NCBI GenBank assembly: GCA_017469265.1
Contig: JAFUGS010000060.1
Location: 50,272-114,271, forward strand
Source of the DNA: Clostridia bacterium
GTDB taxonomy: Bacteria > Bacillota > Clostridia > Christensenellales > Aristaeellaceae
Direction of reading: 5' to 3'
Length of the DNA: 64,000 nt
Position 1 is the first letter of the stretch. Each line of letters opens with the position of its first letter. The notes under the pieces are model-generated. The model had not been told where the DNA came from. It did no database searches and saw only the letters and a program-made list of their open reading frames with translations. Positions 1-8,400 of this stretch are shown here, piece after piece. Position numbers and translations under genes: made by a program.

Positions 1-432
1 ATGCTGGCGCTCCATATTCCCGGCGGGGAAGGGTATACGCCGGAACGGGTTCGGCACAGCTGCGAACTGGCGCTGGATTTCTTTGACCGGTATTATCCGG
101 AATACAGCTACAGGGGATTCTGGAGCGAATCCTGGCTCTATGACCCCGGGCTGGCGGAAATCCTGGCGGAGGATCGGAACATCATTCAGGTGCAGCGGCA
201 GTTTTACCGCTATCCCACCCGGGAGGGAGACCGGATGATCCGGCTGGAGGTGCTGGGGGACGAGAACGCGGATTTCCGGAACCGGCAGCCGCGGAACAGC
301 CTGGAGCGGGGTATGAAGGCCGTATGGGACCGGGGAGACCGGTTTCATACCACCGGCATGTTCCTGCTGCGGGAAGAGGTATCAGAAATCGGCCGGGCGC
401 CCTACCTGCGGGCCGCGGACGCAAAAGCATAA
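1..432 (+). CDS. acyltransferase C-terminal (GNAT_C-like) domain protein, 5' partial
   Basis: The window opens within this gene. It is open for 143 codons to a stop at 430-432, and the ATG at base 1 has no visible ribosome site, so the real start is probably upstream. The visible part resembles the C-terminal GNAT-like domain of larger clostridial acyltransferase-domain proteins: HIPGGEGY near the start, DFFDRYYP around residue 27, SWLYDPGL around 44 and an aromatic-rich QRQFYRYP. Family members normally have an N-terminal half that is missing here. The substrate is unknown. It ends 104 bases before the GTG of a sugar-type transporter operon on the same strand; 433-536 holds only the ribosome site of that operon. 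Confidence 0.55.
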   Translation: MLALHIPGGEGYTPERVRHSCELALDFFDRYYPEYSYRGFWSESWLYDPGLAEILAEDRNIIQVQRQFYRYPTREGDRMIRLEVLGDENADFRNRQPRNSLERGMKAVWDRGDRFHTTGMFLLREEVSEIGRAPYLRAADAKA

Positions 433-536
433 CCGGCTTCCCGCGCATACAGGGATGCGGAGCGGATATCAGCCAGATCATCCTCGACGTGAGACGGCGG
501 CGGGGCAGAAAAGAAAGCGTGAAAGGAGGGAAGCGC

Positions 537-1520
537 GTGCAGGCGGGAATCAAGGAAAAGAACAAAGGCTTCTGGTGGGAGATGAAACGGCATCGGACGC
601 TGTACCTGATGTGCGTGCCGGCGCTGCTGCTGCTTCTTGCTTTTGCGTATCTGCCCATGGGCGGCATATATATGGCTTTTACCAAGTACAATGTGGTGGA
701 CGGTATCTTCGGATCCCCCTTCGTCGGCCTGGATAATTTCCGGTACTTTCTGCAGGGTAATCCCTATGCCTGGAACGCCATCGGAAACACGCTGATCATT
801 AACTTCTGGGGCCTGATCCTGGGGACCATTCTTCCGATCACGCTGGCCATCTTCATGAACGAGCTGAAGAACGGCGTCTTTAAAAAGCTGAGCCAGAGCG
901 CCATGTTCTTTCCCTATTTCCTGAGCTGGGTTGTGGTTGGTGCGATACTGTACGGCTTTTTAACCGCCAATTTCCGGGTGGACCGGCGCAGCGGTGAACT
1001 GATCGTCACCGGCGCGAACGGCGTGGTGAACCGGCTGATCATGGCCATGGGCGGAACACCGGTCCGCTGGTACGCGGAGCCCCGGTACTGGAAGGCCATT
1101 GTGATCATGCTGGATGTCTGGAAATGGGCCGGGTACAATTCCATCATCTACATGGCGGCCATGGCCGGATTTGACGGGAGCCTGTATGAGGCGGCCACCA
1201 TCGACGGGGCCAGCCGGTGGCAGCAGATCATTCATCTGACCCTGCCGATGCTCAAGCCCAATGTGGTCATTCTGACCCTGATGTGCATCGGGCGCATCTT
1301 CTTCGGAGATATGGGGATGATCTGGGGCGTTGTGGGAAACAACAGCACGATCCTGGACGCGGTTACGGTCATTGACACCTACGTCTATACGTCCATGCGG
1401 TCCATGGGCTTCGGCTTCAGCACCGCGATCGGCCTGTGCCAGAGTGTCATGGGCCTGATCCTGATTCTGCTGGCCAATCAGACCGCGAAGAAAATCAACG
1501 ACGGGGAGGGGCTTTTCTGA
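537..1520 (+). CDS. ABC sugar transporter permease, LplB type
   Basis: Inner-membrane permease of an LplABC-type carbohydrate importer, 327 residues, a normal family length. The start is a GTG at 537 with AAGGAGGG at 523-530; upstream in-frame codons read as non-membrane, arginine-rich junk. Six hydrophobic segments are visible, beginning with LYLMCVPALLLLLAFAYLP. The cytoplasmic EAA loop that docks the ATPase is clear near the C-terminus (YEAATIDGASRWQQI). It overlaps the next permease by one base (TGATG). No ATP-binding gene lies beside it, so like many clostridial LplBC systems it probably uses a shared MsmK-type ATPase encoded elsewhere (inference). The sugar imported cannot be read from the sequence. 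Confidence 0.9.
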   Translation: MQAGIKEKNKGFWWEMKRHRTLYLMCVPALLLLLAFAYLPMGGIYMAFTKYNVVDGIFGSPFVGLDNFRYFLQGNPYAWNAIGNTLIINFWGLILGTILPITLAIFMNELKNGVFKKLSQSAMFFPYFLSWVVVGAILYGFLTANFRVDRRSGELIVTGANGVVNRLIMAMGGTPVRWYAEPRYWKAIVIMLDVWKWAGYNSIIYMAAMAGFDGSLYEAATIDGASRWQQIIHLTLPMLKPNVVILTLMCIGRIFFGDMGMIWGVVGNNSTILDAVTVIDTYVYTSMRSMGFGFSTAIGLCQSVMGLILILLANQTAKKINDGEGLF

Positions 1521-2419
1521 TGAAAAATGCGATTCGTCAAAGCCGGAACGACCGTTGGGTGAAGATCATCGCGGGGCTGGTGGTGGGCTTGTTCGCGCTG
1601 GTGTGCCTGTATCCGCTGCTGCTGACGGTGACGGTCAGCCTGACGCCGGAGGATCTGATCGCCTCCGACGGCTACCGGCTTTTTCCCAAAAGGATGACGC
1701 TGGATACCTATACCTACATCTTCGCGCACAGCGGCAACCGCATCCTGCTTTCGTACGGGGTGACCATTCTGGTGACCGTGACCGGCACGCTGGGCTCCAT
1801 GGTGGTGACCTGCATGATCGCCTTCGCCATCAGCCTGAAGGAGCTGCGGTACCGGAACGTCATTGCCTTTATCTGCAATTTCACCAGCATTTTTTCCGCG
1901 GGCCTGGTCCCGTGGTATGTGGTCTGCGTCAACTGGTACGGGCTGCGGGATCATATCCTGGCCCTGATTCTGCCGGCGCTGTTCAGCGTGTGGAGCATGT
2001 TCCTGATGCGGACGTATTTTCACGCGATCAGCCCCAGCCTTTATGACGCGGCGAAGATCGATGGCGCCGGATACTGGACCATTTTCTGGCGGGTAGCCAT
2101 GCCGCTGAGCACCACCGCCCTGCTGACGGTGGGCATGATGTACGCGCTGAACTACTGGAACGACTGGTGGCACGCGCTGATGTTCATCAGCGACCGGAAT
2201 CTGTATCCGCTGCAGTATTATCTGTATTCCATCGTGTCCAACGTGAACGCGATCTCCAGCGGGCGGGTCCCGGCCGGCGCGGCGGCTTCCATCCGCCTGC
2301 CGTCGGAAACCGTGAAAATGGCGGTGACCATCATCACCATCGGGCCGATCATTTTCCTGTATCCGTTCATTCAGCGCTACTTTATTCAGGGCATCATGAC
2401 CGGCGCGGTCAAGGAATAG
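1520..2419 (+). CDS. ABC sugar transporter permease, LplC/YtcP type
   Basis: Second permease of the same importer, 299 residues. The ATG at 1520 overlaps the stop of the previous gene by one base and GGGGAGGG lies just upstream. There are six predicted membrane segments (first one IIAGLVVGLFALVCLYPLLL). The EAA loop reads YDAAKIDGAGYWTIFWRVAMP. The ending FIQGIMTGAVKE is typical of the LplC/YtcP group, where a short Ile-Met-x-Gly-Ala-Val-Lys tail is conserved. It should pair with the LplB-like subunit to form the channel for the solute-binding protein encoded 64 bases downstream. Confidence 0.9.
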   Translation: MKNAIRQSRNDRWVKIIAGLVVGLFALVCLYPLLLTVTVSLTPEDLIASDGYRLFPKRMTLDTYTYIFAHSGNRILLSYGVTILVTVTGTLGSMVVTCMIAFAISLKELRYRNVIAFICNFTSIFSAGLVPWYVVCVNWYGLRDHILALILPALFSVWSMFLMRTYFHAISPSLYDAAKIDGAGYWTIFWRVAMPLSTTALLTVGMMYALNYWNDWWHALMFISDRNLYPLQYYLYSIVSNVNAISSGRVPAGAAASIRLPSETVKMAVTIITIGPIIFLYPFIQRYFIQGIMTGAVKE

Positions 2420-2483
2420 ACCGAAAAAGGGATCTGAGGCGGGAAAACGCCTTAAAAATCAAAAAAACAAGGAGGAGACCAAG

Positions 2484-3938
2484 ATGAAGAAACTGTTATC
2501 CATGCTCCTGACGCTGACGCTGCTGCTGACGCTGGCGGCGCCCCTGATGGCCAGGGCGGACGATCCGGAAGAGATCACCATCCTCTACCCCGGTGAGGAA
2601 ACGGATGAGATGGCGGCCTTCCTGAACGGAAAGTTCGCGGAAAAGGTGAAGGCGGACCTGAACATGAAGGTGAACTTCCGATTCCTCAGCTGGGAAGCCT
2701 ACTGGGATCAGAAACAGCTGATGCTGGCGGCGAAGGAGCCCATTGACCTGTACTGGGATGGCCTGCCGGATCTGCCCACGATCGTGAACAACAAGGAAGC
2801 CCAGCCGCTGGATGACCTGATCGCCAAATGCTGGCCGGAGAGCATGAAGGAGATTCTGCCGGACAGCCAGCTGGCCGGCGGCCGTATCGGCGGCGTCCTC
2901 TACGGGATTCCGTCCGCTTACGCCCCTTCGTCCGCCATGTTCCAGTTTGTCTGCGTGCGGCAGGATCTGCTGGAAAAGGTGGGCATGACCGAAATCAAAA
3001 ACGCGGAAGACCTGCGGGAATTCGCACTGCGGGTGCAGGAACAACTGCCCCAGTACAAGGGCGGGGCGGATATCCTCTTCAAGCCCCTGACCCGGAACTT
3101 TACGGACGAGCAGTACACCTGGGTGGCCAGCCAGGATCTGGTGGTCTTTGGTGAGGAAAGCAAGAAGGCCTACAGCTACGCGCATACCCAGGCTTTCCAG
3201 GATGTGGCCAAATTCAACCGGGAAATGTTCCTGGACGGCCTGTACGGGGACGAGGTCGCCATCAAGTACAACGAGCGGGACAGCCGGATGCAGACAGGGC
3301 TGTACCTGTGGGTGGAAGGCTCCCTGGGCAAGGATAACGAGATCAGCGGAAGCGTGAAGGTGGCGGATCCGGACGCGGTTCTGGCGAACTATCTGCTGGC
3401 GCCGGAAAAGCCCCGTTACATCAACGCCACCGGCGGCGAGGTGCTGTGCGTGCCTTATTCCGCGAAGAATCCGGAAGGCGCGATGAAATTCCTGGCCTGG
3501 ATGTGGGGCAGTCAGGAAAACTACCTCTTCTGCCTCTACGGCGAGGAAGGCAAGGACTGGGAGCTGAACGCGGACGGCCGGCTGGTAACCCTGAGCGAGA
3601 CCGCCCGGGGCGATGGTTACCTGTACGAGTGGATGTTCCGCAACGCGAACTACCAGGTCTTCCCGGAAGGCGTGAGCGACGAGTATATCGAGATGTACAG
3701 GCACTGGGACGACGAGGCGGTTCCCTCCGCCATGCTGGGCTTCGCCTTCGACAATTCCGGCCTGGAAGCGGTGGAAACCGCCTGCCTGGAAGCGTACAAG
3801 AAGCTGGAGCCGATTCTCTACGGCTATGTGGATTTCGAAACCGAGTATCCCAAGGCCATCGAGGCGCTGGAAGCCGCGGGCATCGAGCAGTATGTGGCGG
3901 AAGTGAACCGGCAGCTGGAAGCCTTCATGGGCGAGTAA
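2484..3938 (+). CDS. extracellular solute-binding protein, LplA type
   Basis: Secreted substrate-capture protein of the LplABC-like importer, 484 residues. It starts at 2484 after AAGGAGGAGACCAAG. A signal peptide covers residues 1-26 with a likely SPase I site after ARA; there is no lipobox cysteine, so the protein is not obviously a lipoprotein and retention may depend on the permeases. The body has the LplA-like layout (ITILYPGEETDEM at the mature N-terminus, DLYWDGLPDLPTIVNN, then a C-terminal lobe with repeated aromatic and acidic residues). A strong hairpin terminator lies just downstream, which should make this gene more abundant than the kinase that follows. Confidence 0.88.
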   Translation: MKKLLSMLLTLTLLLTLAAPLMARADDPEEITILYPGEETDEMAAFLNGKFAEKVKADLNMKVNFRFLSWEAYWDQKQLMLAAKEPIDLYWDGLPDLPTIVNNKEAQPLDDLIAKCWPESMKEILPDSQLAGGRIGGVLYGIPSAYAPSSAMFQFVCVRQDLLEKVGMTEIKNAEDLREFALRVQEQLPQYKGGADILFKPLTRNFTDEQYTWVASQDLVVFGEESKKAYSYAHTQAFQDVAKFNREMFLDGLYGDEVAIKYNERDSRMQTGLYLWVEGSLGKDNEISGSVKVADPDAVLANYLLAPEKPRYINATGGEVLCVPYSAKNPEGAMKFLAWMWGSQENYLFCLYGEEGKDWELNADGRLVTLSETARGDGYLYEWMFRNANYQVFPEGVSDEYIEMYRHWDDEAVPSAMLGFAFDNSGLEAVETACLEAYKKLEPILYGYVDFETEYPKAIEALEAAGIEQYVAEVNRQLEAFMGE

Positions 3939-3979
3939 TCCGGAGGACCGCGGTTCTCATTCCGGTCGGACAGCAATGG

Positions 3980-4011
3980 GCCGGCAGGGGGATTCCCCTG
4001 CCGGCGCTTTT
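3980..4011 (+). terminator. intrinsic terminator between binding protein and kinase
   Basis: Perfect 11-bp stem GCCGGCAGGGG / CCCCTGCCGGC (3980-3990 and 3995-4005) with a GATT loop, followed by GCTTTT. It sits 41 bases after the solute-binding protein gene and ends just before the ribosome site of the kinase gene, so it probably acts as a partial terminator within the operon. Confidence 0.75.
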
Positions 4012-4025
4012 GAGAGGAGACAAAA

Positions 4026-5123
4026 ATGCGGCAGCTGCTGAGCCTTTTTCAGCTGGAAGGAACGCCCATCCAGTGCGTTCCCTTTGGACAGGGACACATC
4101 AATCAGACCTGGCTGGTGGTGACCAACCGGCCCCATCTGTATATCCTCCAACGGGTGAATACGGGCATCTTTCGAGACCCGGAGGGCCTGATGCGCAACC
4201 AGCGGCTTGTCGTCGCGCACATGCGGAACAAGGGCCTGGACTCCCGCCACGTGCTGACGGCCGTGCCGACATGGGAAGGCGGCGATTTCTGCTGGGTGAA
4301 TCCTGCCACGCGGGATGGAAAGGATGATCCTGCTTCGGACGGAAGGCAGTTCTGGCGGATGTATGAATACGTCACGGGCGGAATCTGCCTGGAGCGGGCG
4401 GAGAACGCGGAGGACTTCCGCCACAGCGGAGAAGGGTTCGGCGCGTTTCAGCGTCTTCTGGCGGACTTCCCGGCGGAGCGGCTGACGGAAACCATTCCGC
4501 GTTTTCATGACACCCCTGTCCGCTTTGCGGCCCTGCGGGAGGCCCTGCGGGCGGATCCGATGAACCGGGCCGCCGGCGTCCGGCGGGAGACAGATTTCCT
4601 GCTGGCGCGGGAAGATCGGGCCGGAATCCTTGTGCGGATGCAGCGGGCGGGGGAACTGCCCCTGCGGGTGACGCACAATGACACGAAGCTGAACAACGTC
4701 ATGCTGGATGAAAAGACCAGGGAGCCCCTGTGCGTGCTGGATCTGGATACGGTGATGCCGGGCCTGGCGGCCACGGATTTCGGTGACGCGATCCGCTTCG
4801 GCGCCTCTACCGCCGCGGAGGATGAACCGGACACCAGCCGGGTCGGCCTGGATCTGTCCTATTACCGCGCCTTCGCGGAGGGATTCCTGTCCGCGTGTGG
4901 GGCCCATCTGTCCCCTGCGGAACTGGAAACCCTGCCGGAAGGCGCCTGGTGCATGACGATGGAGTCCGCGGTCCGTTTCCTGACGGACTATCTGCAGGGA
5001 GATGTCTATTTCCATACGGAGCGGCCAGGGCAGAATCTGGACCGGACCCGAACCCAGATTGCCCTGGCCGAAGCGATGGAGCGCCGGGAAAAGGAGATCC
5101 GCGGGATGCTGGCCGGAGGCTGA
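4026..5123 (+). CDS. NahK-like sugar kinase (aminoglycoside phosphotransferase fold)
   Basis: Cytoplasmic kinase of 365 residues, related to bifidobacterial N-acetylhexosamine 1-kinase. The N-terminal signature PFGQGHINQTWLVV followed by YILQRVNTGIFRDPEGLMRN is shared with NahK. The catalytic Brenner motif is HNDTKLNNV (D219 as base, N224 as metal ligand), followed by DLDT with D241 as the second metal ligand. It follows the importer genes, suggesting that it phosphorylates an imported hexose or N-acetylhexosamine; the exact sugar is inferred, not shown. ATG at 4026 has GAGAGGAG upstream. Generic APH-fold kinases for other small molecules remain an alternative. Confidence 0.8.
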   Translation: MRQLLSLFQLEGTPIQCVPFGQGHINQTWLVVTNRPHLYILQRVNTGIFRDPEGLMRNQRLVVAHMRNKGLDSRHVLTAVPTWEGGDFCWVNPATRDGKDDPASDGRQFWRMYEYVTGGICLERAENAEDFRHSGEGFGAFQRLLADFPAERLTETIPRFHDTPVRFAALREALRADPMNRAAGVRRETDFLLAREDRAGILVRMQRAGELPLRVTHNDTKLNNVMLDEKTREPLCVLDLDTVMPGLAATDFGDAIRFGASTAAEDEPDTSRVGLDLSYYRAFAEGFLSACGAHLSPAELETLPEGAWCMTMESAVRFLTDYLQGDVYFHTERPGQNLDRTRTQIALAEAMERREKEIRGMLAGG

Positions 5124-5210
5124 AAGCACCGCGGAGAAGAATCCGTCGGAAGCGTGCCGCGGCACGCGGAAAATCATTTCCAGACCCGGAAAACCAAGAC
5201 AGAAAAGAAG

Positions 5211-5237
5211 CCAGGATCCTCTACGATCCTGGTTTTT
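5211..5237 (+). terminator. intrinsic terminator of the importer-kinase operon
   Basis: Perfect 8-bp stem CCAGGATC / GATCCTGG (5211-5218, 5225-5232) with a six-base loop and five T. It closes the unit that begins at or before base 537. Confidence 0.85.
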
Positions 5238-5332
5238 CTGATCCCCCTTTTCTGTGGAGCTGAAGATGGATGGAGACGTGAGAAGAAAAAACGCAATGAA
5301 TGCAGCCTGCATCCCTTTTGGCGCATGCGCTT

Positions 5333-5341
5333 TGCTATAAT
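5333..5341 (+). promoter_or_regulatory. extended -10 promoter for the 1570-residue secreted protein
   Basis: TGCTATAAT is a consensus extended -10 element (TATAAT at 5336-5341) located 75 bases before the ATG at 5417. The -35 position holds only weak sequence (CCCTTT at 5313), as expected for extended -10 promoters. The rest of 5238-5416 shows nothing else beyond the GAAGGAGGA ribosome site. Confidence 0.65.
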
Positions 5342-5416
5342 GCGGGAAAGGGCGGAGCCCGAGCGAGAGAAAAATATCGAAAAACATCGAGCGGGAATCC
5401 GAAGGAGGATGACGGG

Positions 5417-8400
5417 ATGAAAAAAAGATGCTGGCTGCTGACGCTGTGCCTGCTGATCATCGCGCTTTGCAGCGCGGCCAGGGCGGAGCGGACGATCACG
5501 ATGACCGTAAACGGCAGCGCTTCGACATCGCAGAACGTGCTGTCCAATGAAAACGTGACGCTGGTGATCGAAGCGCCGGGAGCAACCGCGGTGCGGCTTC
5601 GGGACGGGAACGAGGATAACTGGTATTACTACGACGGCCGGGAGTGGAACACGGATTATATTGAGGCGAGCTGGACGTATAACAGCGGAGCCAAAACCGT
5701 CTATGCCCAGGCCAGGTACGACAGCTTTCCGGAGGGGACCAACCTCTGGGAAGAGGACCGGGAGGACCTGTGGCAGACCGGTGCGGAAAGCGCGCGCTTC
5801 ACGCTGTACGTATCCGCCGAGGGCGAGATGAATCCGCCGGCCGCGGCCTGGGTCGGGGCCTCCACCGTGGCCCGGGGAGAAACGCTGACGATGCGGATTT
5901 CCGGTACCCAGGGCAGAAATGAGTGGTTCTGGGTGGACGTCGGCCGGGTGCTGGATGAGGGTGATGAGATCGGATGGATGGATCATTATAACATGGGGGA
6001 TGATCTGATTCTGACGCTGCCGACGCATGCTTTCGATCCGGGAACCTATGAGATGGATGTCTTCGCCGGCGCGGTGGGATGGGATAACAAAAGCACGGCG
6101 CTGCGGTTCACCGTTACGGAGCCGGCTCAGGCGCCGGGCGCGATGCTGTCCGTCTCCAGGCCGGAGGTCCGGATTCAGGAAGCGCAGAACATCTACGGCT
6201 ATATTCCGGACGCGGACCGAATCGGCTTCATGATCCGGAAACAGGAAGATCCGACCTGGTGGAACCGGGAGGAACGGGAAGGCCCCTTCGGCGTGCTGGA
6301 AAGATGGGGCTTTCCGGATAAAGGAACCTACATCATCTCCTTGCTGGACCTGAGCGAGGAAACCGCGGTGGAGATCCGCGAGGCTTCGGTGACTGTCAGT
6401 CAGGACGCGCTTTCCGGCCGCCTGACCATTCCGAATCTTTCCGGCATACCGAAGCGGGTTTCGACGGGTGAAGGCGTGAACGCTGTTCTGGAAATCGATG
6501 AGAATGCCTCCGGGTTCGACCTGGATCTGGAGTACTGCCAGGACAGCGGCGACCGGGAAGAGCTGCTGCATTTCAACCGTACGCTGGGGTCCGGTTCACT
6601 GACGCCGGAGATGATGCGGACGATTCATCTGCCCGCGACCCTTTTTCAGCGGGAAGGGATTTACCGGCTGCAGGTCGGGGTCTGGGCGGATCGGTACGAG
6701 GGCAATGGCGCCGAATGCTATTTCCTGTGCCGGGACGGGGAGCCGGAAGCACAGCTGACGCTGACGGTGAACGGCGGCACCGGGGATCTGGCGTCCTGGC
6801 CCAGCGGCAGGGGGCTGGACATCCGTGTGCAGGCACCGGAAAACGTGACCGCGGTCCGGCTGTGGAAAAACGGGTACTGGGATTACCGCGGCAATCCGCG
6901 GGAGGGACTGCGCTGGGAGGAAGGCTTTGGCGACGGGGATTACATGCTGATCGCCCAGGCAACCACGGCGGACCCCATCTGGCGTGCGGATGGGTTCGAC
7001 TGGGAAAACTTCCAATGGGAGGACCTGGACTGGTCCCTGTCCAGCGACGCGGTCAGGGTGCATTCTGCCAGCCAGGGGACGATGCAGATCCCGGAGGTGA
7101 CCCTGTCCGCCGCCAGCGTGGCCCGGGGGGAGATCATTGCGGCCATCATTACACCCCAGCGGGAAAGTGAATGGTACTGGGCGGAACTGATGACCCTGCG
7201 GCGCGAAGAAGACCAGTGCTGGTATGAAACGATCCGCCATCTGGATGGAAATGGCCAAAACCAGCTTCGGATCCATACGCTGGACCTGGAACCGGGAGAT
7301 TACTATCTCCGGATCGGCATTGACGCCGAAGGCTGGGCCGGCAGGGATCGCGTGATTCCGATCATCGTCCGCGAGCCGGAAGGGGAACTGCCGGAAGCCA
7401 TGCTGGACTTCAGCCGGGAAACCATGCAGGCCAGCGAGAACCTGACGGTCTATGCCTCCGCGCCCGGGTGCGATCATTTCCGGCTGGATATACGCTGGGA
7501 CCGGGATCCGTACTGGGAGGACGGCCGGGACGACTGGAAAAACGACAGCATTTCCTGGGGATGGGGCTGCGGCTGCGGCGGAACCTATACCTTTACGCTG
7601 TCTTACTGGCAGCCCGGAGCGCAGGAAGCGGGAACCATTACGAAGACGCTGACGGTTACCTCGGAAGGCGCGCTGGATCAGCCCGAAATGGAAGGCGTGC
7701 CGGCGGTCCTGAGCCTGGGAGAAGGCATCCGGGCCAGCTTCCAGGCCATTGACGGCGCGGAATGGTACAACGTGGGCATCCGGTACTCCGAAAACGGATG
7801 GGACTGGGAAGACCTGGTGAATGAAGAACGGGATCCCGGGGAGGACGGCGCGACGGCGCTGGTTTTTGGACCGGAGATATTCTCCCGTACCGGCACCTAT
7901 CAGATCTGGGTTGATGCGGCCGCGGTGGGGGTCGATAACGGATATCGCGAAGCACAGATGGAAGTGATCGATCCGGCGACGATCAGCGACAGCCTGGTGC
8001 TGAAAATCAACGGCGAAACGGATGGCGCGCAGGCGGAGGTCTACCTGCATGAGAATGTGCTGATCTCGGTGGACGCACCGGAAAATGTGACGGCCGTACG
8101 GATCCGGAACGCGTATAATGAATGGGAATACCGCTGGTGCGGGGATGACGCCTATGAATGGTGGATGGGCGCCCATCAGGGCGGGGATGACACCTACATT
8201 GCGCAGGCCAGCACGGATCGGTCCATTGTGGACTGGGCGGAGGCAAACGACGGCAGTCTGGACGGGTTCGACTGGAGCGGCCTGACCTGGAGCATGACCA
8301 GCGCGCCGGTGACCATGCATGTCATCTATTGCGGTGACCTGGAGGCGCCGGAGATCACCTTCCCGAACGGGACGGCAGTGGAATGGGGAAACACGCTGGA

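Noticed and set aside
2496-3704. Long minus-strand frames opposite genes, for example here, 12638-14911 and 57456-59894
   Set aside because: They arise from the GC-rich codon pattern of the opposite strand, contain no recognisable domain and lack ribosome sites.
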